DNA of 64,000 bases from Hydractinia symbiolongicarpus (GCF_029227915.1 NC_079877.1:29847851-29911850); one strand, 5' to 3'; shown: positions 36,997-47,184, numbered from the stretch's first letter. Notes: generated by a model from the letters alone, not told the origin. Made by a program: numbers and translations.

Positions 36997-37508
36997 TCTT
37001 ATATCGCATGACCGGAAATATCCTGGGACAGAGAATATTGATTACGCTTAAAAACTTCGTCCCGAGAAAGACGCAAATTTTAGAAAAAGTATAATTAACA
37101 AGTCTTTGTCGCATTGGGGAAAAATGTCACTTGTACCACTTGATTTTGCGGAAAATTTCGTTTATTTTTCGAAACAGAGATCTAAAGCGTTTAAACGACA
37201 GGAGATTTCGATTTACAGCTTGTTAAGAGCGATTGTCCGAATGAAACGTTCTTACAGTCATGTTCAACATATTTCTTGCTAATTGCATAATTTTTAACAT
37301 TTAACCCACAAGAGTATAATTTTCGGCGTTTCATTATTGTACCCACGCAATGTGAACTTGTCAAAGTTTACTTGTCAACGGACAGACTTAGGACTTCGGA
37401 TCTTAGGTTAACTAGTTAGAACAAAAACCTTCCTGCTAATGTCAGCATAACCCATTTTCGGTTTACTTGAACTTTTTTGTTACGGGGGATTTTATTTCTT
37501 AAAAAATA

Positions 37509-37590
37509 GGCATGATGGCCGAGCGGTCTAAAGCGCTGGTTTTAGGCACCAGTCACTTCGGGGGCGCGAGCTCGAATCTCGCTCCCGTAA
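37509..37590 (+). tRNA. tRNA-Leu(UAG)-like, mispaired acceptor
   Basis: Acceptor GGCATGA/TCCCGTA mispairs and the T loop is GCTCGAATC. D stem reads AAAGCG. Confidence 0.5.
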
Positions 37591-37975
37591 ACTAATCATA
37601 CATGTTTAAAAAGTATGTCGAACAAACGTTTTTATTTCCGCTTAACTATTTTGCCTAGAAAAAAGCGCGAACGTTTAAAAAGGATGTTTCACAAGTTTCG
37701 CTTGCATGCAGGACGGGATCACTAAAACTGCTTGACTGTGTAGGTAATTCCTCCCACAATCAGGCAAAACTACCTAAATTGATGAAAAGTCACGGGACGA
37801 ATGCACTTGCAATGAAATGGGCAGTGCTGGTTGGGTATCAACGTATTATTTTGCGTCACTTACTTATTTGAATTTTTCATACATTTTGGTCATTTTTACA
37901 TGTCATCTAGTGCTTAAATACGCGTAAATACTATTTTCTCTGCACGCTTGTCGACATTATGTATTTGAAAAACCG

Positions 37976-38044
37976 AGCAGGATGGCCGAGCGGTCTAAGG
38001 CGCTGGTCACTTCGGTGGCGCGAGTTCGAATCTCGCTCCTGTCT
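37976..38044 (+). pseudogene. tRNA-Leu lacking anticodon loop
   Basis: 69 nt. It also starts AGCAGGA and has T at the discriminator position. Confidence 0.85.
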
Positions 38045-38555
38045 TCTTATATCCCATGACCTGAAATATCCTGGGACAGAGAATATTGATTACGCTTAAA
38101 AACTTCGTCTCGAGAAAGACGCAAATTTTAGAAAAAGTATAATTAACAAGTGTTTGTCGCATTGGGGAAAAATGTCACTTGTACCACTTGATTTTGCGGA
38201 AAATTTCGTTTATTTTTCGAAACAGAGATCTAAAGCGCTTAAACGACAGGAGATTTCGATTTACAGCTTGTTAAGAGCAATTGTCCGAATGAAACGTTCT
38301 TACAGTTATGTTCAACATATTTCTTGCTAATTGCATAATTTTTAACATTTAACCCACAAGAGCATAATTTTTGGCGTTTCGTTATTGTACCCACGCAATG
38401 TGAACTTGTCAAAGTTTACTTGTCAACGGACAGACTTAGGACTTCGGATCTTAGGTTAATTAGTTAGAGCAAAAACTTTCCTGCTAATGTCAGCATAAGC
38501 CTTTTTTGGTTTACTTGAACATTTTTGGGACAGGGACTTTATATCTTAAAAAGTA

Positions 38556-38637
38556 TGCAGGATGGCCGAGCGGTCTAAGGCGCTGGTTTTAGGCACCAGT
38601 CACTTTGGTGGCGCGAGTTCGAATCTCGCTCCTGTCA
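38556..38637 (+). tRNA. tRNA-Leu(UAG), first-pair mismatch
   Basis: Starts TGCAGGA, so position 1 mispairs; all else canonical. Confidence 0.75.
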
Positions 38638-39022
38638 ACTAATCATACATGTCTGAAAAGTACGTCGGACAAACGTGTTTTTTTTTCGCTTAACTATTTT
38701 GCCTGGAAAAATGCGCGACGTTTAAAAAGGATGTATCACAAGTTTCGCTTGCATGCAGGACGAGATCCCTAAAACTGCTTGACTTTGCAGGTAATTCCGC
38801 CCACAATCAGGCAAAACTCTCTAAATTGATGAAAAGTCACGGGACGAATACACTTGCAATGGAATGTGCAGAGCTGGTTGGGTATCAACGTATTATTTTG
38901 CGTCACTTACCTATATGAATTTTTCATACATTTCGGTCATTTTTACATGTCATCTAGTGCTTAAATACTCGTAAATACTATTTTCTCTGCACGCTCGTCG
39001 ACATTATGTATTTGAAAAACCG

Positions 39023-39104
39023 GGCAGGATGGCCGAGCGGTCTAAGGCGCTGGTTTAAGGCACCAGTCACTTCGGTGGCGCAAGTTCGAATCTCGCTCCT
39101 GTCA
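39023..39104 (+). tRNA. tRNA-Leu(AAG), T-stem mismatch
   Basis: T stem GCAAG/CTCGC; the rest canonical. Confidence 0.8.
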
Positions 39105-39615
39105 TCTTATATCGCATGACCGGAAATGTCCTCGGACAGAGAATATTGATTACGCTTAAAAACTTCGTCCCCAGAAAGACGCAAATTTTAGAAAAAGTAT
39201 AATTAATAAGTTTTTGTCGCATTGGGGAAAAATGTCACTTGTACCACTTGATTTTGCGGAAAATTGCGTTTATTTTTCGAAACAGAGATCTAAAGCGTTT
39301 AAACGACGGGAGATTCGGATTTACAGCTTGTTAAGAGCGATAGTCCGAATGAAACGGTCTTACAGTCATGTTCAACATTTTTCTTGATAATTGCATAATA
39401 TTTAACATTTAGCCCACAAGAGTATAATTTTCGGCGTTTCATTATTGTACCCACGCAATGTGAACTTGTCAAAGCTTACTTGTCAAGGGACAGACTTAGC
39501 ACTTCGGATCTTAGGTTAATTGGTTAGAACAAAAACCTTCCTGCTAATGTCAGCATAAGCCATTTTTGGTTTACTTGAACGTTTTTGAGACGGGGATTTT
39601 ATTTTTTAAAAAATA

Positions 39616-39697
39616 GGCATGATGGCCGAGCGGTATAAGGCGCTGGTTTTAGGCACCAGTCACTTCCGTGGCGCGAATTCCAATCTCGCTCCCGTGA
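39616..39697 (+). pseudogene. tRNA-Leu(UAG) pseudogene
   Basis: Acceptor GGCATGA/TCCCGTG, and B box ATTCCAATC is damaged. Confidence 0.6.
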
Positions 39698-40083
39698 ACT
39701 AATCATACATTATTAAAAAGTATATCGAACAAACGTTTTTATTTCCGCTTAACTATTTTGCATAGAAAAAAGCGCGAACGTTTAAAAAGGATGTTTCACA
39801 AGTTTCGCTTGCATGCAGGACGGGATCACTAAAACTGCTTGACTGTGCAGGTAATTCCGCCCACAATCAGGCAAAACACTCTAAATTTATGAAAAGTCAC
39901 GGGACGAATACACTTGCAATGGAATGTGCAGACCTGGTTGGGTATCAACGTATTATTTTGCGTCACTTACTTATTTGAATTTTTCATACATTTCGGTCAT
40001 TTTTACATGTCATCTAGTGCTTAAATACGCGTAAATACTTTTTTGCTCTGCACGCTCGTCGACATTATGTATTTAAAAAACCG

Positions 40084-40165
40084 GGCAGGATGGCCGAGCG
40101 GTCTAAGGCGCTGGTTTAAGGCAACAGTCACTTCGGTGGCGCGAGTTCGAATCTCGCTCCTGTCA
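40084..40165 (+). tRNA. tRNA-Leu(AAG), anticodon-stem mismatch
   Basis: 3' stem strand AACAG gives one G-A mismatch. Confidence 0.75.
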
Positions 40166-40676
40166 TCTTATATCGCATGACCGGAAATGTCCTCGGAGAG
40201 AGAATATTGATTACGCTTAAAAACTTCGTCCCCAGAAAGACGCAAATTTTAGAAAAAGTATAATTAATAAGTTTTTGTCGCATTGGGGAAAAAGGTCACT
40301 TGTACCACTTGATTTTGCGGAAAATTGCGTTTATTTTTCGAAACAGAGATCTAAAGCGTTTAAACGACAGGAGATTTGGATTTACAGCTTGTTAAGAGCG
40401 ATAGTCCGAATGAAACGGTCTTACAGTCATGTTCAACATTTTTCTTGATAATTGCATAATATTTAACATTTAACCCACAAGAGTATAATTTTCAGCGTTT
40501 CGTTATTGTACCCACGCAATGTGAACTTGTCAAAGTTTACTTGTCAAGGGACAGACTTAGGACTTCGGATCTTAGGTTAATTGGTTAGAGCAAAAACCTT
40601 CCTGCTAATGTCAGAATGAGCCATTTTTGGTTTACTTGAACTTTTTTGTGACGGGGATTTTATATCTTAAAAATAA

Positions 40677-40758
40677 GGCATAATGGCCGAGCGGTATAAG
40701 GCGCTGGTTTTAGGCACCAGTCACTTCCGTGGCGCGAATTCCAATCTCGCTCCCGTGA
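40677..40758 (+). pseudogene. tRNA-Leu(UAG) pseudogene
   Basis: Acceptor GGCATAA/TCCCGTG, B box ATTCCAATC. Confidence 0.6.
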
Positions 40759-41143
40759 ACTAATCATACATGATTAAAAAGTATATCGAACAAACGTTTT
40801 TATTTCCGCTTAACTATTTTGCATAGAAAAAAGCGCGAACGTTTAAAAAGGATGTTTCACAAGTTTCGCTTGCATGCAGGACGGGATCACTAAAACTGCT
40901 TGACTGTGCAGGTAATTCCGCCCACAATCAGGCAAAACACTCTAAATTTATGAAAAGTCACGGGACGAATACACTTGCAATGGAATGTGCAGACCTGGTT
41001 GGGTATCAACGTATTATTTTGCGTCACTTACTTATTTGAATTTTTCATACATTTCGGTCATTTTTACATGTCACCTACTGCTTAAATGCGCGTAAATACT
41101 ATTTTCCTTGCACTCTCGTCCACATTAGGTATTTGAAAAACCG

Positions 41144-41212
41144 GGCAGGGTGGCCAAGCGGTCTAAGGCGCTGGTCACTTCGGTGGCGCGAGTTCGAATC
41201 TCGCTCCTGTCA
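41144..41212 (+). pseudogene. tRNA-Leu lacking anticodon loop
   Basis: 69 nt; the last copy before the Polinton, with A box GTGGCCAAGCGG and acceptor GGCAGGG. Confidence 0.85.
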
Positions 41213-41446
41213 TCTTATATCGCATGACCGGAAATATCCTGGGACAGAGAATATTGATTACGCTTAAAAACTTCGTCCCGAGAAAGACGCAAATTTTAGA
41301 AAAAGTATAAATACCAAGTCTTTGTCGCATTGGGGAAAAATGTCACTTGTACCACTCGATTTTGCGGAAAATTTTGTTTATTTTTCGAATCAGAGATCTA
41401 AAGCGTTAAAAGACAGGAGATTTGGATTTACAGCTTTTTAAGAGCG

Positions 41447-41620
41447 AGAGATAGGGAAATGCCGATGTTGGTGCAAATCCGTTAGCACTTTACCAATTTA
41501 CGTCAAATCATGGATCATACCCGTTAAATCAACGATAGAAGAGTCCATAAAATTCGTTAGCACTTTACCATTTTACGTCAGAAGAATAGATCATATCCGT
41601 TAAATCAACGATAGAAGAAT
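41447..41620 (+). repeat. Polinton left terminal inverted repeat
   Basis: About 165-174 bases matching the reverse complement of 56131-56291 with few differences. It consists of two direct repeats with a 75-base period (GTTAGCACTTTACC at 41481 and 41556), each followed by a CCGTTAAATCAACGATAGAAG tract. Confidence 0.92.
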
Positions 41621-42003
41621 TTCTGTCTCCCCACCTCATCCCCCCCCAATCCCCGCCGTGTCCCCCCACCCCCTGGGCCCCCACCCCCCCAACCCTGCCG
41701 TGTCCCCCCATTACAGTGATAGGATTCAACTGTGTCTATAATGGCCCCTAGCGTACGTAGTAATGCTATCAATGATAATAAAACATAAATTCTCAAATAA
41801 CAACACGCAAGCAGTTTTTGTTATATAATTAAAACATCTGTCAATGAAACGCTTATAACAATAGGATTTTACATACCAGAAGGTTGTTTACATAAGAAAA
41901 AGTCAAAACGAAAGTAGCCGTTGATAAGGATATTTGGTATGTAAGGAATGCATTGTTCTCTATTGTTATTCTGGTTTGATTGACATTTAATTGACGTCAT
42001 TCT
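41621..42003. other. Polinton left subterminal non-coding region
   Basis: No credible gene. A C-rich low-complexity block lies at about 41636-41708. Bases 41709-41729 are an exact inverted match to 52368-52388. A 10-base inverted repeat TTACATACCA/TGGTATGTAA lies at 41869-41878 and 41935-41944, downstream of the minus-strand gene that ends at 42004. Confidence 0.7.
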
Positions 42004-43170
42004 TTATCTAAACAAATACCATATGAAATAACCTGTTGTCATAGCCATCACAAGAGCGATCTTCTCATCTTCGTGTGTAGGAGTTTTATCAGGAGTATCT
42101 TTGTGGTAGGGCAAATTAATATGCTGATCGGTAATGTGTTTATTAGGAATAGGCACAGTAATATGTTTATCAGGAATCTTTTTATTTGATTCAGCTGTTT
42201 TTTCAATCACATTGACTTTTCGATTAATCCCAATCTTGTTGTTGTAACCTACCACCCCTGTTTTAATTTTGAGATTCATGTCACTAGGTAACATATAAAT
42301 GCCTTGTCCAACCGAATAATCAACCTTACTTGAAGCGTAGTTTAACGTATCCTGATAACGTTTAATGTCCTCCTGAATATCAACTCTACGGTTAACAATG
42401 TCTTCAAGGTTGTTCATAAAAACTCTTTGAGCCATCAAAGCGCTTGAATCATTACCCAAGATAGAAGAACGGGCTGAGGCTTGCGAACTAAGAACAAGAT
42501 AAGCATACGCCCTAACACTGCTCGAAATCCTTACAAGGCCTGTTTTTCTAAAGCCATTAGATTTTTCCACAATCCATCGTGTCATGGAGTCGTCTGTGAA
42601 ATAACTCAAGCCCGGAGTTGGATAGTTTTTACGTCTTTTTTGATATGAGCTGAAAAAGTATTGACCTCTGTATTTCATAGGATTAGAATCAACGTCATAT
42701 TCACCACATATTTTTAGAAATTCTTCGTTTGAATAAGGATTGTCATATTGATTAAAACTATCTTCAAAAGGTAGAGGTGTCTGCAAGCGCTTAATGATTC
42801 GTCTAATGTGATAATAGACTTGAAAACGATATACCGATCTGATCATAGATCTACCTTCTTTCAGGTGTTCGGAACTGACTCCACAAGCACTTGAAGCACA
42901 CCAAGTGGCAAAATTGAGTTGGGTTTGCCATAATTTAAACGGTTGTTCATTCCAAATTTTCATACGTTGTTCGTTTTGATTCAGTTCGTAATTGGTAAAA
43001 ATATTAGGAAAGACAGCAGGAAAAGAGCCATTTTCGGAGACAATAATGGTCTGTTTGTATAGATCCTTCCCATCCAATATCTGAAGGTCCAGTCCTCCAT
43101 TTGGCTTATAGGCCGCATTTGAGTTGTATTTGAAAATGCTATCCATTCTTTTTGATTTAAATAATTCCAC
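42004..43170 (-). CDS. Conserved Polinton protein of unknown function
   Basis: An intact 388-residue frame. The likely start is either residue 1 or the methionine at residue 9 (43146). There is a cysteine-containing segment NFATWCASSACGVS near residues 86-99 followed by a basic helical stretch. A lysine- and proline-rich tail containing three KHIT-type motifs follows, and the final 20 residues are hydrophobic (MTTGYFIWYLF), suggesting a C-terminal membrane anchor. It is transcribed divergently from the gene at 43185, with at most about 40 bases between. Its position beside the capsid genes suggests a virion or membrane role, but no fold is recognised and the function is unknown. Confidence 0.7.
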   Translation of the reverse strand: MELFKSKRMDSIFKYNSNAAYKPNGGLDLQILDGKDLYKQTIIVSENGSFPAVFPNIFTNYELNQNEQRMKIWNEQPFKLWQTQLNFATWCASSACGVSSEHLKEGRSMIRSVYRFQVYYHIRRIIKRLQTPLPFEDSFNQYDNPYSNEEFLKICGEYDVDSNPMKYRGQYFFSSYQKRRKNYPTPGLSYFTDDSMTRWIVEKSNGFRKTGLVRISSSVRAYAYLVLSSQASARSSILGNDSSALMAQRVFMNNLEDIVNRRVDIQEDIKRYQDTLNYASSKVDYSVGQGIYMLPSDMNLKIKTGVVGYNNKIGINRKVNVIEKTAESNKKIPDKHITVPIPNKHITDQHINLPYHKDTPDKTPTHEDEKIALVMAMTTGYFIWYLFR

Positions 43171-43184
43171 TCTCTAATATAAGA
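43146..43184. promoter_or_regulatory. Divergent promoter region
   Basis: A short AT-rich gap between the minus-strand gene at 42004-43170 and the plus-strand gene at 43185, containing CTCTAATATAAG. Both genes must be driven from here or from within each other's 5' ends. Confidence 0.4.
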
Positions 43185-43745
43185 ATGTATATCACAATAA
43201 ATGACGTAAATAGTGAAAAGACAATCTATTTGTATCACCCAATCACCAACCCACATGGTACAAAAGAAGTTGCGATCATGGAGACGATTTCGGACAATGT
43301 TACATATGAAATCACAGCCCCACTAAAAGTGACCATTGGAAAAGACAAAAAGTTGCTACCGAAAGGAAAATACTTTGGCAGGGAGTTGAACGCATCTTTA
43401 GCGGGTGATGTCACATCCACACCATTAATCAAAGACCCTCGAGTAATCAAAACAAATAAGCTAACCAACATAACAGAACTACATTTCAATCTGAATGAAT
43501 TGGATAATACATTAAATCTTAAAAATGGTAGATATAGCAACACCATACTCACATATAATATATCTGAGTATGGTGATGTTACACATATTGAGCCTAAAAA
43601 CCCACAATATAAGAAACTAAAGAATGGTTTCCTTCAATCACTTACTTTGAAAATAACCGATCAAAATGGAGATCTGATAAAAGATAGTCTGGGAACAACA
43701 GTTGTCCTTCACATAAGAGAGACAGCAGACAATAGGTTTGAATAA
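43185..43745 (+). CDS. Probable minor capsid (penton-like) protein
   Basis: An intact 186-residue frame rich in predicted beta strand. The C-terminal segment LTLKITDQNGDLI (about residues 151-163), followed by another strand (VVLHIRE), resembles the closing strands of Polinton single jelly-roll minor capsid proteins. The gene lies directly upstream of the major capsid gene (71-base gap), the order expected for a structural module. Neither a signal peptide nor a membrane segment is visible. The capsid assignment rests on context and strand pattern, so it could be another small structural protein. Confidence 0.5.
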   Translation: MYITINDVNSEKTIYLYHPITNPHGTKEVAIMETISDNVTYEITAPLKVTIGKDKKLLPKGKYFGRELNASLAGDVTSTPLIKDPRVIKTNKLTNITELHFNLNELDNTLNLKNGRYSNTILTYNISEYGDVTHIEPKNPQYKKLKNGFLQSLTLKITDQNGDLIKDSLGTTVVLHIRETADNRFE

Positions 43746-43816
43746 AAGGTCATAGGTCTAATGAAGTATACGCTAACTGAGATAAAAGTAAAAATAAAAT
43801 AAAAGTAATAACAAAC

Positions 43817-45138
43817 ATGGAATACGGAAAAAGGTTAAATCCTGAACGTTCTCTTAGAACTGCTCATGGTGTAAAAGGATCACACCAAAAAGTAATTGTG
43901 ACACACAATCCAAGTGACATTGATCAAAACCAGTTGCTTTTGATTAGGTTTCCTAATTTAGGTAGCGATGATGTTATTGTTCCAGGTACTTCAAAACTAA
44001 GTTTCGACGTTGAACTCGAGTCAAAAGCCGACACGAAAAGAACATTGGTCTCTAATATTGGAAGAGCGATTGTAAAAAAGTTGGCCATCAAGTTTGAGGG
44101 TACCGAGATTTTGAGCATTGATGACTTTGATCTTTTCGGATGCTACAGAGATTTATGGCTAACCAAGTATGAAAAGAGAAATGCAATCAGACAAGGCATC
44201 ATATCCAATGATGGGTGTACGAAAAACTGTATGAAATTGAGGGTAAGCGCTTCGGATAAAGACGCATCCGATGTCTCAGACAAAGCCATTGCTGATGCAT
44301 ACAAAAACAAGTTCACCATACAACTAGATTTTGAAATGTTAGATAGCACGATTCCATATTATCAAGCTGGATTAGGGAATAGGTTATTTTATGAGATCAC
44401 ATTCAATAATTATGACAGGGTTGTATTATCAACTCCAACCAAACCTTCCGGTTCTGCCACGGCACCAGCACCGGACGCTAAATACAAAATAACTAACATA
44501 TCTCTCGAATATGAGATTGTGACACAACCAACCTTAGCCAGATTCATTTTAAATGAATACGAAAACATGGCTTTACTTATACGATAGGTTTTTGAGACAT
44601 AGACAAATTAGAGTGGATAAGTCGGACACAACGTGGAACTGGTCATTCAATACACCTTGTAAATCTTTGAAGGGTATATTGGTTTTGTTTTGAAGACGAA
44701 CAAGCCTACAAACGAGATACCGGTAAGTTCTACAATCCGAAAATTAAAAAGGTATCCGCCATAGTAGAGGGTAAGCCTAACCAACTTTTTGCTCAAGGTA
44801 TGCAGCCGTTTGAACATTACAATGAAATTTGTAAGTATTTTGCCGAGGGTAAACCAAAGGATGTCAATGCCAGCGAAATCAAAAAACATCTGCAATTACA
44901 TGATGTAAAAGTCTCCGATTACTTAACTAACAAATATGCTCTATGGTTAGATTTCAGAACCATAGGTGAAAACTCCCTGCATGGGACCGGTCGACGGATT
45001 GAAAATGCAAGTGAGGGAATCACCCTACAAATTGAAAAGACAGCAGAAACCGCAGGATCCTTAAACGCCTATATATATCTAATCATGAACGCTCAACTAA
45101 ACATTCAAATCGGTGAAATTATGGATGTACTTTATTAA
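43817..45138 (+). pseudogene. Double jelly-roll major capsid protein, two frameshifts
   Basis: The N-terminal 256 codons (43817-44587) are open and contain the first jelly-roll. Features typical of Polinton major capsid proteins include YEITFNN (about residue 191) and the block around LARFILNEYE. The frame then shifts near 44580-44590; the next stretch is readable in a second frame to about 44690, and a second shift restores a third frame that continues through 44800 to a stop at 45136-45138. This last part contains the conserved EGKPNQLFAQGM region and the second jelly-roll. The full gene would be about 440 codons, a normal length. As it stands, no complete capsid protein can be made. It lies 6 bases upstream of the ATPase gene. 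Confidence 0.85.
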
Positions 45139-45144
45139 GATAGA

Positions 45145-45756
45145 ATGGCGAAAAACACACTTTACATGAAAGAGCCCCACACAGCATTATTCGTTGGTCC
45201 TACGGGATGCGGAAAATCCAAACGTGTTGTAAAATTATTAGAGAATGAATACTTTGATCACTTCGATTTAATCGTGATTATATGCCCAACATTAAGATGG
45301 AATAAAACATATAGGGACCGAAAATGGTTTTGGAACGACAGATATGTGATTCTAATTGAGCCGGGAGGTATGTTATATGAATGGATTCGAAAGATGACGG
45401 ATTTCTGTGCCGGATACAAAACCTTATTTCTGATCGACAATATCATCGCAGATGAGAAACTAGACAAAAAGAGACAGCCATTGCTAGGGTTGGCCATTAG
45501 CGGACGACATCGAAACCACACTATGTGGCTACTTACACAATCATACACCGCTATACCAAAAAATTTGTGAAGGCAAGCTAAAATGTTATATGTGTGGTAT
45601 CCAAAAGACAGACAAGATCTCGCAACTATTCATGAAGAGAATGATGTCATTGAATCACGATCAGAGATACAGACGGTTAAGGAAAGGCTAAAAGATGGCA
45701 AATACACACATTTAGTCATGAGAATGGAACATCCAAGAACTTACGTGATTTGCTAG
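45145..45756 (+). pseudogene. FtsK/HerA-type (A32-like) genome packaging ATPase, one in-frame stop
   Basis: A reading frame of 203 codons holds a single internal TGA at codon 142 (45568-45570), where a CGA arginine codon is one change away. Walker A GPTGCGKS is at residues 18-25. Walker B TLFLIDN is at 93-99. A conserved SGRHRNH...TQS segment follows at 119-132. The part after the stop keeps the same frame and ends in the usual charged C-terminus. Members of this family pump DNA into capsids in Polintons, virophages and giant viruses. The stop removes about 60 C-terminal residues, so activity is doubtful. Confidence 0.88.
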
Positions 45757-45767
45757 ATTTGACGTTT

Positions 45768-45794
45768 TTTTGTTACAAGACTCTTGTAACAAAA
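45768..45794. terminator. Hairpin after the ATPase gene
   Basis: Perfect 12-base arms TTTTGTTACAAG and CTTGTAACAAAA with a 3-base loop, 11 bases after the ATPase stop codon. A candidate transcript 3'-end signal, inferred from its position and from similar hairpins after other genes of the element. Confidence 0.55.
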
Positions 45795-46050
45795 GTATAA
45801 GAAGAATCTAACAGATCTACAGGACTCCTATAGATTTCTTGAAATCTCCTATAAGACTCCTATAAGACTACTGTACAGCAAATTACAGCAGATTTTTAGA
45901 AATGTACAAGAAGATATAAGAAAATTACAACAGATCTAACAAAATGATAGAATATATCAGTTTCATAATAGTATTACTAGTACTAGTAGTACTACTAGTA
46001 GTACTTAGTTTTTGCTTTTTTGTGTTAAAAAATACCTATCGCTATTGAAA
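45795..46050. other. Intergenic region with short direct and palindromic repeats
   Basis: No gene. CTCCTATA occurs three times between about 45824 and 45861. At about 45971-46004 there is a run of overlapping CTAGTACTAG and AGTAGTACTACT palindromes just before the next gene. These may be promoter elements or simple-repeat drift. Confidence 0.5.
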
Positions 46051-46578
46051 ATGGCTGAAACGGCAATTGATAACTTAATTGCTATTCCGGGTCCTCCATC
46101 CGAGGATGGTAAGAGACAAAAATTGCTGGAGTGTGTGTTAACCGGAAATAGCAAGCTATACCTGGGTAAAATGTATACGGACGATCAAATTCAAAAGCTC
46201 AAAGATGATGAGGTAAAGAAACTATTTGGTATATATGAAGCTAAACTATCAGGTCAAATGGTAAAGTCCTTGGGACAATCAATCATTCACATGTATTCCA
46301 TGGGAGCTTGTACAGTCTTGGGAATAAACAATCAAGGCGCATTGAGCAATGACCTGGAAAATGACCCCTTCTTAAACTCTGCCCTTCAGAGATTCACATG
46401 TGACTTATATTATAAATTCGGCTCATTGTTAGCACCACTCAGTGTTGATCTCATTACGTGTAGGCATTACATCGCTGGAAGAAATTTAAACGCAAATAAT
46501 AATATAAAAACAACAGATAATAAAGAAGTCAGAGGAACAGACTCAGACTCCTATTCAGGTGACAACGAAGAACCCTAA
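46051..46578 (+). CDS. Conserved Polinton protein of unknown function
   Basis: The start at 46051 (MAETAIDNL) is preferred because the 13 codons upstream overlap the palindromic leader and look non-coding. The 175-residue product is mostly helical and keeps the compact segment LENDPFLNSALQRFTCDLYY (about residues 106-125), followed by LAPLSVDLITCRHY. I recognise this block as a recurring feature of animal Polintons, but no function is known to me. The tail is acidic and asparagine-rich. The following coding segment begins in another frame without an obvious start, so the original protein may have been longer and a frameshift may lie near 46500. Confidence 0.6.
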   Translation: MAETAIDNLIAIPGPPSEDGKRQKLLECVLTGNSKLYLGKMYTDDQIQKLKDDEVKKLFGIYEAKLSGQMVKSLGQSIIHMYSMGACTVLGINNQGALSNDLENDPFLNSALQRFTCDLYYKFGSLLAPLSVDLITCRHYIAGRNLNANNNIKTTDNKEVRGTDSDSYSGDNEEP

Positions 46579-46910
46579 AAAGGTTGAAGCGGGTAAGAGG
46601 TTGGCGGAATACAACCGTAAAATGCGGGAAGAATATAAAAAAAGCGGCCATGGCACAAACACAGCCGACGCCTCAGACACAGCCGACTCAGAAAGACAAT
46701 GCCGAAGAGGCAGAACCTACCATCGTCCCAAATGAAAAGCCTATGAACTACGCTATAGGGGGAATAATAGCCATCGGTTTGGTTGGTGGATTTGCTTATT
46801 TTGTGTATAAACAGAAAGACAATGTACTATTTGCTATAACTGGGCCGAAGGGTACCCCACCACAAAAATCCAAAACACCTGTGAGAATAAGTAAACTTGA
46901 AATGGAATAA
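46562..46910 (+). pseudogene. Small single-pass membrane protein, frameshifted
   Basis: Two reading frames each hold part of the product. The first (from about 46508) carries a basic helix with KKVEAGKRLAEYNRKM (46571-46624). The second continues to the stop at 46908 and carries a proline/glutamine-rich linker and one transmembrane segment, YAIGGIIAIGLVGGFAYFVY (46746-46805). The switch probably lies at the A7 run at 46633-46639. The N-terminus has no ATG in its own frame, so it could instead be the C-terminal part of the gene before it. A role in the virion or membrane is a guess. Confidence 0.5.
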
Positions 46911-46913
46911 AGG

Positions 46914-46936
46914 GATAATATAGCGATATTATAATC
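46914..46936. terminator. Small hairpin after the membrane-protein gene
   Basis: Arms ATAATAT and ATATTAT with loop AGCG, beginning four or five bases after the stop at 46910. Weaker than the hairpins at 45768 and 47648. Confidence 0.35.
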
Positions 46937-46954
46937 TCACAGTATAGAAATAAC

Positions 46955-47182
46955 ATGGACAAGAAAAGTATAATTAACGATATATATAAAGCATCAGTCG
47001 TCTGCGTTTTCGCTGTAAGCTATTCAATGCTAGGAAAAAAGGTGTAAAAAATGTCACCACCCTCAATTCAAAAGTTTGACTTGGAAGATACCGGAAAGCT
47101 AGTCGCCATCGTCGCCGCTAGTGAAATGTCAAGGGAACACTTAATTAAGCAAAAGATTATACCTGAAACTATAAATATCTAA
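46955..47182 (+). pseudogene. Small conserved Polinton protein, one in-frame stop
   Basis: A single frame of 75 codons is interrupted by TAA at codon 31 (47045-47047), one change from a leucine TTA. The part before the stop has a short hydrophobic stretch (VVCVFAVSYSML). The part after it (DLEDTGKLVAIVAASEMS) continues in frame to 47182. The gene sits 2 bases before the next one, suggesting a small cluster of membrane-associated proteins. Function unknown. Confidence 0.55.
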
Positions 47183-47184
47183 AC

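Larger units (their letters stand above)
1..41446 (+). repeat. Tandem array of ~1,059-base units, each with a tRNA-Leu(AAG) and a tRNA-Leu(UAG) gene
   Basis: About 39 head-to-tail units are visible. Within a unit the AAG gene start and UAG gene start are 593 bases apart, and the next AAG gene follows 466 bases later (for example 13196, 13789, 14255). The spacers, about 511 and 384 bases, hold no credible protein gene. They contain conserved AT-rich tracts, including TTTATATCTTAAAAA just upstream of most UAG genes, and a T5 run 38 bases after each UAG gene. Unit length varies between 1,037 and 1,216 bases through small deletions and partial duplications. Patches of near-identity several units long indicate unequal crossover or gene conversion. 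The array is interrupted by the Polinton at 41447 and continues at 56292. Confidence 0.95.

Noticed and set aside
1-41446. CRISPR array or bacterial repeat
   Set aside because: The unit is about 1 kb and contains eukaryotic class II tRNA genes without encoded CCA; spacing and content do not fit CRISPR.
41605-41796. Minus-strand 63-codon frame with glycine-rich middle
   Set aside because: Produced by the C-rich low-complexity block of the Polinton left end.
42981-43552. Minus-strand frames at 42981-43256 and 43235-43552
   Set aside because: Shadows of the two real genes at 42004-43170 and 43185-43745.
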